From NCBI GenBank assembly GCA_002347365.1, contig DDWT01000029.1, forward strand, positions 1 through 64,000: a stretch of DNA of 64,000 nt. Direction: 5' to 3'. The notes under the pieces are model-generated. The model ran no database searches. It worked only from the letters and a program-made list of their open reading frames with translations, and was not told where the DNA came from. This DNA comes from Actinobacteria bacterium UBA2279. Lineage in GTDB: Bacteria > Actinomycetota > Coriobacteriia > Anaerosomatales > Anaerosomataceae. Positions 49,549 through 58,200 of this stretch are shown piece after piece; within the stretch, counting starts at the first letter, position 1, and every line of letters starts with the position of its first letter. Made by a program: the position numbers and the translations under genes.

Positions 49549-50356
49549 GAATCGATTCGTAGATGATCACGACGCCGACCATCGCGAACAACAGAACAGG
49601 CAGTCCTGCGACAAGCGCCCACTGGAAACGACGACCTCGCCACCCGAAAGTCAACCGCAGATGGACGATCGCCGCATAGACGATCCAGCTGACCAGTGAC
49701 CACGTCTCGATAGGATCCCAACCCCAGTACCGGCCCCACGACTCGTTCGCCCATATCGCGCCAGCGACGATCATGATGCCAAGGAACACCAGGCCCGCGG
49801 CCGAGAATCTGAAGCCCAGCTGGTCGATACTCTCCTGGTCCGGCAATCGCATGAGCCTGCGCTCCCATCGCGGTGACCGCTCACGGAGCAGATACACTAC
49901 CGCCAGACCAAACCCGGTGATGAACGAGCCATAACTCAGCTTCGCGAATGCCACGTGGATCCCTAGCCAGTAGCTGGCAAGGCCGGCCGTCATAGGCATG
50001 TCGCTGCTCGGCGCCATCATCGCCGCGCCGAGTCCCAAGAAGGCAATCGGCATCAGGACGAGTCCCGCGGGTCGAAGCTGAGGCTTGCGCCACACGAGCA
50101 GTGCGTAGGCTGCGACGCCGACGAGAGCATACGTCGAGATCACTTCGTAGAAGCCCAGAAACGGCGCATGCCCCACGCGCGCCCATCGACCAGCGATAGC
50201 AGCCACATGCGGAACGATACCGAGAATACCGAGCCCGAATGCGACGGGAACAAGCCGCGGTCGCGCGAAGATGAAACCGACGATGAACAACACGGCTGAC
50301 AGCGCGTACGCCGTCACAGTCGCCCACATGATCACGATCTCAGTCGATGGACTCAC
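49520..50356 (-). CDS. ccsA: Cytochrome c biogenesis protein CcsA (system II)
   Basis: 278 residues, 8 membrane helices. Family features: HAPFLGFYEVISTYALVGVAAYALLV, conserved His residues, and the WWD-type heme-presenting segment WGRYWGWDPIETWSLVSWIVYAAIVH. With ResB it exports heme and joins it to CxxCH motifs outside the membrane. It overlaps resB by 4 bases. The two are located in the same operon as the giant cytochrome, a strong hint of a matched client. Confidence 0.95.
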   Translation of the reverse strand: MSPSTEIVIMWATVTAYALSAVLFIVGFIFARPRLVPVAFGLGILGIVPHVAAIAGRWARVGHAPFLGFYEVISTYALVGVAAYALLVWRKPQLRPAGLVLMPIAFLGLGAAMMAPSSDMPMTAGLASYWLGIHVAFAKLSYGSFITGFGLAVVYLLRERSPRWERRLMRLPDQESIDQLGFRFSAAGLVFLGIMIVAGAIWANESWGRYWGWDPIETWSLVSWIVYAAIVHLRLTFGWRGRRFQWALVAGLPVLLFAMVGVVIIYESIHGAYLVIPK

Positions 50357-51687
50357 GATGCAACGCTCCTATCACAATGCTCCCGGATGCTACGCAGTAC
50401 GCGATCCGCGACGCCAAGATCGCCTTTGCCCGCCCTGGTGACGATTTTCAACGTCGCGCAACCTTCGTCATCTTCAGCGAGCAACACCCAGATCGAGAAC
50501 GGCGACACGAAGATCGCCACTCCGAGCGAACCGGCCAATAGCACGAACAATCCGTAGATCAACATCACAGATTGATCATCAACGACGTTCAGCCGCGCAA
50601 ACGCGCTGACGTCTTCAAGCACCAAGACTACACCGTTACCGACCTCGACGGCCTCCCCGATCCTCAATACGGTCGTGCGGACATCCCCCTCCTGAAGCCT
50701 GCCACCTGGAGCGCCGTACCGCACGACCAGGGATTCGGCCTCCAGTGAGTCCGCCTCGTCCTTGTCCACGTCGAACTCGACGTCTGCGAGCGGTACGCCC
50801 GAAGCGTCACCGACCGTCATCCCAAAGGGCACCACGGTCGAATCTGCTCGATCGACGTCGAGCCGGACGACTTGCCTGTACGCCCCCTGTCCACTCCCGA
50901 TTCTCACGAGAGCCAGGAAACCGTGACCGGCGCGGTGTATGAGCGTGCTCCCGTACCGAAGAGGACTGTTGGCGTACACGTGACCGGCGGCACGTTGCGC
51001 TCCATCCAGGGATCGCACCTCGACATACGGTGTCACGCCTCGTTCCAGACCCTCCACCACGAGACTCGACTCCAGGCTCGACACACCGATGCTGTCCGCG
51101 CTCATCGCGCCATGCCACGGACCAGCGTCCATGAACGCGTAAGAATCGGCGACATCCGGAAGGCTCGTCCCAACGACCACATCCATCACGCCATCCGCAC
51201 GTGTGAGTTGACCGAACACGATTGCCACGAACAAGAGTGCGAGGCACCAATGGAACACCGCACTCGCCACCGGACCGCTCCGGCCGCGAACACCCAACAG
51301 CAGGTCCCCTTCGCGACGGGTGCGGATACGATGCTTTGACAGGGCCGTCGTCACATCCGAGACAACCGAGGCACGATCGATGACAGGAACGACATGGGGT
51401 GGCGAGGTAGCGAGACGCTCGATGAAAGCCCGAGAAGCCGATCTCGTACGCAGATTGCGGATTGCGAAGCGGGTGCGCTCCCAAGCACAGGTCGCCGTGC
51501 TTAGCGCGAGAAAGCCACTCAATACATAGAACAGTGGAGAATCGAATACCTGAGCGGTACGCGACGGATCCCCTCCAACGAGGATCGCTCCCACCGCGGA
51601 ATAGACAGCCCAACTCACGAGCAGCGCCACCGCCAGTAAGCGACTCCGGAGAAGCCTCTTGAGACTACTGAAGGGTGTGGGCCTCAT
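50353..51687 (-). CDS. resB: Cytochrome c biogenesis protein ResB/Ccs1 (system II)
   Basis: 444 residues. N-terminal membrane helices (LLAVALLVSWAVYSAVGAILVGG and LFYVLSGFLALSTATCAWERTRF), the third at FHWCLALLFVAIVFGQLTR, a large external beta-rich domain from 165 to 385 (LERGVTPYVEVRSLDG, GHVYANSPLRYGSTLIHRAGHGF), and a final helix (MLIYGLFVLLAGSLGVAIFVSPF). These match Ccs1, which holds the apocytochrome and with CcsA forms the heme lyase. It overlaps both neighbours by 4 bases. Confidence 0.92.
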   Translation of the reverse strand: MRPTPFSSLKRLLRSRLLAVALLVSWAVYSAVGAILVGGDPSRTAQVFDSPLFYVLSGFLALSTATCAWERTRFAIRNLRTRSASRAFIERLATSPPHVVPVIDRASVVSDVTTALSKHRIRTRREGDLLLGVRGRSGPVASAVFHWCLALLFVAIVFGQLTRADGVMDVVVGTSLPDVADSYAFMDAGPWHGAMSADSIGVSSLESSLVVEGLERGVTPYVEVRSLDGAQRAAGHVYANSPLRYGSTLIHRAGHGFLALVRIGSGQGAYRQVVRLDVDRADSTVVPFGMTVGDASGVPLADVEFDVDKDEADSLEAESLVVRYGAPGGRLQEGDVRTTVLRIGEAVEVGNGVVLVLEDVSAFARLNVVDDQSVMLIYGLFVLLAGSLGVAIFVSPFSIWVLLAEDDEGCATLKIVTRAGKGDLGVADRVLRSIREHCDRSVAS

Positions 51688-52208
51688 CTGGATTCGCTCG
51701 CCACCGGCTCGGTCGTCTCGCTGCTCTCCAAAACGTCCTTGGCTGCGACCAGCCAGCCCGTGTCTGCAAGAGTCAGGGTATAGCTCATCGTGTACTCAGC
51801 GCGCGACCACTCTTCCGCTGGCTGCCGGGTCTTGAGGTCCCATATGCGAAAACGCCACGTCTCTCGAGTCTGCATCGTCGCTGCGGTGGAGTCCTCGGAA
51901 AGAACGGGAGAGGCGGTCGAATACGCCACAAGCTGCATCTCAAGAGCCTCATTGTTCACGCGGTTCAGCTCGATGTACGCGTCCTCGCGCACCCATTGCT
52001 CCTCGGTCACGAAACCCGCGACGGCGCTACTCTCCAGGCTGTAGTAAGCGACGCTGATAGCTCCGAGGTAGTCGACGACCGCCTGTTCGGGCGCCTGCGC
52101 ACCCGCGGCCCCGTCCGGGAGACTGGGGGACTCGATGAGGTCGCCTGACGAGCACCCGGCCATGACAAGCAGCACCAGTGTCGCGAGAAGGGCCAGGCCA
52201 CCTCGCAT
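51684..52208 (-). CDS. Lipoprotein between the giant cytochrome and ResB
   Basis: 174 residues from MRGGLALLATLVLLVMAGCS: a typical lipoprotein signal with lipobox VMAGC. The mature part (APEQAVVDYLGAISVAYYSLESSAVAGFVTEEQWVREDAYIELNRV and RETWRFRIWDLKT...YTLTLADTGWLVAAKDVLES) has an NTF2-like or DUF4878-like arrangement of helix and beta sheet, resembling small folding or tether factors. The start is uncertain: ATG at 52286 or TTG at 52295 are also open, none has a strong ribosome site, and 52208 gives the best signal peptide. Confidence 0.8.
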   Translation of the reverse strand: MRGGLALLATLVLLVMAGCSSGDLIESPSLPDGAAGAQAPEQAVVDYLGAISVAYYSLESSAVAGFVTEEQWVREDAYIELNRVNNEALEMQLVAYSTASPVLSEDSTAATMQTRETWRFRIWDLKTRQPAEEWSRAEYTMSYTLTLADTGWLVAAKDVLESSETTEPVASESR

Positions 52209-52295
52209 ATACAGGAATCGGTGTCCGTAGGGGGTGGGCGAAACAAGCTGAACGAATGGCGTTGCAGACCGTCTGAACAGTCTCATCTTAACCAA

Positions 52296-55200
52296 CTAGT
52301 TGCATGGGCTGTGCTGACAACTGCTCTCAGTCCAGGCGTAGTAGTCTCTCCACGTGACAACAACATAGTCGTTGCCACCCACGTTGTTGATGTAGTACGT
52401 GTACGGATTTGCGACATGTGTCGAGTCATTCAACATGTGTGGCTGCTGCCACCCATGAGGGGGTGTTATGTGGCACTGCGAACACGGATACGTGCTGTGT
52501 TCACTATCCGCATGACCGTTTCCGCCCTTGCCCCTGAACCCGCTTCCACCCGTTGTCGTGCCGCCCGAGTTCGCGCCAGGATTATGACACTGCAGGCAGA
52601 AGGACGTGCCGCCGCTCCTACCATCAGTCGCGGGGTCATAGGCCCACTTCAATATCCATCTGTTGGCGGAGCCATGCGGACCGGAGGCGCCCGTGCCCTC
52701 CTGTGTATGACAGTCAGAACACGTCATCCGTGAGTTGTACGTCCACCCGTTGATGTAGCTGCCGTACGCACGAGAGTCGGCTTTGCTTGCGCCGAATACC
52801 GCGTGTGCGCTTGCATTGTTCGGGTTGAACTCTTGTGCGAGGTTGGTGAACGTATTCGCGGTGCTATGCAGGCCTGAGGGCGGCGTCTGCCCACTGAGCA
52901 TGGCGGTGTAGTTGGAGTGACACTTCAGACAGATGTATCCCTCAAGGTCATCTGACCCACCGGCCATCGTCTTGACCGTCCAGTTCGTCTGCGTGCTCGA
53001 TGGCACACCCCATGCAGTCGCGGGCCATGTGTTCGGCTTCACGCCCCAGGCGCCATAAGTGGCCCCCCCGGCGATCGATCCAGTCGTCGCGTTCTTTGCC
53101 GCATGCAGCCCAGATTGCGATGCATGGACACCATGGCAGTCCTCACACTCGATGTGCTTGGTCGCCATCGTCGTCTCATTCGCGACGTGCTGTCCCGAGT
53201 AGCTGGCGACATTGTGCTTATAGGTCTTCGAGAAGATCGTCTGAAGACTTCTTGCAGCGGCCGTCATCGGCGCCACCGCCGCGTTGTACCCATCGTTGGG
53301 GCCCGCGCCACTGTGGCACTTATAGCACATGGCTTCTTCCGTTTGAGCGCTCGCAGGCACCGTCACTCCGAGTGCCGCAAGGACTCTGTTCTCGGCGCTC
53401 CAATGGGTCCCGAACGTGTATGTGGACGACTGATACTCGACGGGCTGCTCGTCATCGTGACACTTGACGCAGTTGGCCTGGAAGGTGGATGCGCCGTACG
53501 CGGAGTTCACCGGGTACTGGTGCTTGCTGGCAGCGTACTTGGCGTTGTCGATCGCGATCGTGCTCGTCGAGCCGCCCGGCTTCTGGTTCGCTGAATCCTT
53601 GGTACGGGATGCGGCGTGGCAACCCAGGCAGACGCCGCCATTTGAGGAGCTGTAGTCGGTGTTGGCGGCGGTCGGGTTCGCGGCCATGCTGTCACGCAGG
53701 TTCGCACCCTTGTTGGCGTTGAACTTGTCGTGGTCGACGTGGCAGCTGAGACAGTACACGTTGGTGCCGCCGGGGGGATACTGGCCGACCCAGAACTGGT
53801 CCGCCTCATCTCCATCGTAGTAGGTGGCTCCGATCGTCCCACCCAGTACGTGATGGAAGCTGTTCAACCGTGCAGCTCCACCCAGCTGCGAACCGGTGTT
53901 GTCCTCCATCACGATATACGCGCTGTGGCATCCGTAGCAATCCTGTCCACCCGCCGAGACACCGCCCGTCGGGTTGTGGACGTTGCTGCCGCCAGTGCCG
54001 TAGTTGCTGCCGTGGCACTGGTAACAGCTCTGGCTGTCTGCAAGACGGTGGCCATTGGTGTTGGGAAGTCGAAGCCGGTAACTCGTGTTGACGCGATCGA
54101 TTCCTTCGAAGGTAGCGCCCGAGGTGACCTGCGCCATCGCAGTGCCGTTCCAGCCATAGTTGTTGTCCGAGGTCGTATGACACGTGAAGCAGAAGCGCCG
54201 ATTGCCAGCGTTAGATGACATGTCGATCTCACCCGTATCGTCGCCGATGACGACGGTATTGGTGGATGTGGTCTTGGTGACCACCATGAGTCCGTCGAGT
54301 GAGCCTGAGCCGTGTGGGTTATGACAATCGTAGCAGGGCACCGCCTCGTCTTGCGAAAGCGTCGCGCCGGCCACGTTGCTGCGAACGCGATGCCCGAAGC
54401 GCGTACCAGTGGGCAGCGTACCGCTTTGAGTGGCGGCTCCGCCCGCAGTGGTGGGATAGAACTGCTTGATGTCCCATGCGACCGATCCGTCGTGGCAACG
54501 GAAGCACGATGAGAAATTACTGTCCGTGAATGTGCCTACGATCTCGTCGTAAGGATTCTCGGTGCCATGGACATTGTGGCAATTGTTGCAGCTTCCCTCG
54601 GCATGGCCGCCACCGGTAAGGGCTACATGGATACCGACGGTGCTCGCACCCAGATCGGTCGTGTCGGTGTAGACACCCATGCCCGGCCACGTGCCATCGA
54701 CCGGATAGCCTGCGGAGTCGCGCACATAACCGGTACTCCAGGCCGCACTCGCGTTCTGGTGGCATGCATCGCACACCGTGTTGTCGTTAGCGTTGACGGT
54801 GACCGTCTTCGCCGTACCCACGATCTTATTGGAGCCAGTTGCCGCGTCATACGCCCCAAGCAGTTTGGGTGCGCTTGAACCGTGATTGTCGTGGCACACC
54901 GCACAGCTCACGCGCTCGGCGGCGGAGATCGAGCCATTCGCGGTCCAGTGACCGCGCGCGGCATTGGTTGCCTTATCGGAGGTTGCCGAGGCCATGGTCA
55001 CGTCGTACGGCACATATGTGGTGCCATCAACCACGCGGCTCGGCCCACCATCGGCATCATGACAACGCAGACAGTACGCGGGCTGGCTGTCGACATTGGC
55101 GTACGCCATCGTGTTGTACGTGTTCAGGGGATCGGTCACCTTTGAAAGCGAGCTGACCACATGCGCGTTATGGCAACTCTCGCATTCGACGTTCCCCGCA

Positions 55201-58200
55201 GCAACGGGATGCGCGGAGCCACCGAGCTGGAACTGCTCGTAGACGCTCGTCGTACCCGCAGTCGTCATCGCACCCGTTCCGTAATAATCCTTCGCCGAGC
55301 CGGCGTTGGGGTTGTAGACAGTCGAATGGCATCGATAGCAGAACTGCTCCTGTAGCGGATCGGTCTGGCCGCCACCGAGTGCGCTCAGCAGTCGCCGAGT
55401 TGCGCTCCAGTGCGTCCCGAACGTGTTCGTAGACGTCTGGAACTCCTTGGTCTGCTCATCGTCATGACACTTCACGCAGTTCGCACTGAACGTGGTGGCG
55501 TCTCCAAACGCGGATGTTGCCTCGTAGCTATGCGCCGAGAGGGAGTACCCGCCGGAGGCGTTGCCGCCGACGATCTTCGGCGTCGAGGTCGACCCGTCGT
55601 CCTTCTGCAGCCCGGTGACCTCTTTGGTGAGGCTCACCTGATGGCACGAGACGCATACGCCGTAGGGTGCCGCGCCCGCAAGGTAGTCACTCGCCGCAAC
55701 CGTAGCGCCGGACGCATCCAGTGCCGAAGACCGCAGATTCCCCGCCTGACTCGCGTTAAAATAGTTGTGGTCGCTGTGACAGCTCACACAGTACACGTCC
55801 TGCGGCTCCGTCGGGTAGATGCCCTCGTTAGGCGCCTGATCACCGGCCGTGCTGGCCGTTCCCATGACGTGATGGTACGAAAGCTCTCGGTCGACGCCGG
55901 TGCGATCCATCGGCGCCTCGTAGGCAGAATGGCACCCGTAGCACGAGGTCCCGCCGGTGGAGACGCCGCCGCTCGGCGAATGGACATTGTTTCCACCTGA
56001 AGCGTAGCTGGAACCATGGCACTGATAGCAGTCCTGAAGGTCGCCTTCCATGTGTCCCACGACACTGGGAAGGCGCAGGAGGTTCGTGCCGGGAGCTGCG
56101 TCGCGAGAGAGTCCAGCCACCGTGTCGCCTGCTGCGATCGCGGTGGTGAAGGCACCCGCGCCGGCGTTCGCTTCGCTGTCCCAACCCTTGGCGGTGTCAC
56201 TGGTCGTGTGGCACGTGAAGCAGAACTGCCGCACCTGAGCTGGCGCGGTGGATGTCGGATCGAGACTGCCACCCAGCACATCGGAGAGCAACCGGGCATT
56301 GCCCCGGGTCGAACCGTGCGGGTTATGGCACTCGAAGCACGGCAACGGTGCGCCAACGGGATACAGCCCGCCAGCCGTCTTGATCTTGTGACCCGAGCGT
56401 TCCGTTCCTCCGGTCACGTACTGTTTGATGTTCTCCGCACCGGCGAGTGAGCCATCATGACACTCGAAACACAGTGCCGCGAACTCTCCGTCGGTGGTGT
56501 CCTTGGGAGCGGCAGTCGATACCGTGAACGTCGCAACCAGGCCGTCATACGGAGCGGCAGCTCTGTGCGACACATGGCAGTACAGACAGTCTCCGGCAGT
56601 TCGCGTGGTGGGCGAGCTGGAGGCCGGGATGCCCAAGTGCGCATTGACCGTCGCATCCAGATACGTGGTCGCCCCCGGGAAGGTACCGGCAACAGGGTAG
56701 CCGGCCGCGTCGACGGTGGGACTCGTGATCAGGGAACCGTAGCCCGCACCGTACCAGGAGGCAGCGTCGTCGTGACAGGCAAGACACCAACTGTTCCCGC
56801 TCGCGGCAACTGCCGTCCCGTTGACGGTCTTGCCCGGAAGCGTCGGACTGGCCTGCACATCGGAGTGGGGAGAATGGCAGTCAGAGCATATATTGGTCAG
56901 ATCAGGAGATGTCGTCGTAGCCTCAACGGAATGACCGCTGCTCAACTCGACCGCGAACGAGTTCGCCGCCGCGCTCTCGATATTCGTGCTCGCTCCACTG
57001 CCATCGTGACACGCATAGCACACACTCAGCTCGCCGGGCTCACCGCCGGTCTGTCGGAACAGTGCGGCAGTAGTCGCGGCCTCATGTACCGAATGGCACA
57101 AACGACAGAGGTCCGTGCTACGCGTGTAGGTCTCGTGCGGCTCGACGCTCCAGGTCGCCGAGACAGGCCCGGCGATCGTGGACTGCGCAGACTCGTTGCC
57201 CGCGGCATCGAACGCACTGACTCTGTAGAAGTACGACTGTCCCGGTACCCCGTACTCATCCGGGTACGTCGTGCCGGCGACTGTTGCGATCTTGGTGAAC
57301 GGTCCGGCAGGATTGACAGCGCGCCAGACGTTGTAGCCGGTGACGGCGATGTCATCGCTGGAGGCCGCCCACGCAACAGTTGCGATGAGCGGCGAGATCG
57401 TGCCAGCCGTGGCAGTCGTCGATCCCGGGATGGACGGAGGCGTCATGTCACCGGTGCTGCCGAACGCGGCGAACGGGTATGATGTCGCGTCATTGGTGTT
57501 GCCGATGATGTCCGCGACGTCGCCTGCATTCACAGTGATCGTATAGACAGTATCGGGGATCTGAGCCGATGTCGTCAGTCTGACCGTACGCCCGTCGGGC
57601 CAGCTGATCGCGCTCACCGAAAGGCCCGTGACAGTGAAGTCGGTTGGTGCAACGGTCAAGGAATCGAGGTCTTCATTGAACACGACATCCACGTGAGTCG
57701 AATCGATGGCAAACGCGGACTGGATGTATGGACTCACGTTATCGACAGTGAAGCTGCTCGCCGACACAGTGGTGTTCCCGGCGGTGTCTGTGACCTGTAC
57801 GGTCACGGCAAAGGTATCGGTTCCGTCGCTCGTGGGTATCGGGAAGTCCGGATCCCATGTACTCCAACTGCCGTCACCAGATGTATCGGTCGCCTGCAGC
57901 CACGTCTCACTAAGAGACCACGCCGCCCCGTCCCAGTAGAGTCCGCCATTCTTCGAGACACGGACCTGGACGTTCGACACGCCTGACAGCGCGTCGCTCG
58001 CGGTACCGTGAATGCTGTAGACGGTACCCGCCGTCAGCGCCAGAGCCGCTCCGTCGACAGGCTGAGTGACCCCGGCCGTTGGAACCACGGCATCCACGAC
58101 GATCGTCTGTCCTGAGGACGACGAGTTGATCGTGGCGAACGGTGTGACCGTTGCCGGTGGGGTCACCGTCACGCCGCTGCTTTGTACCCGAGACCCAATG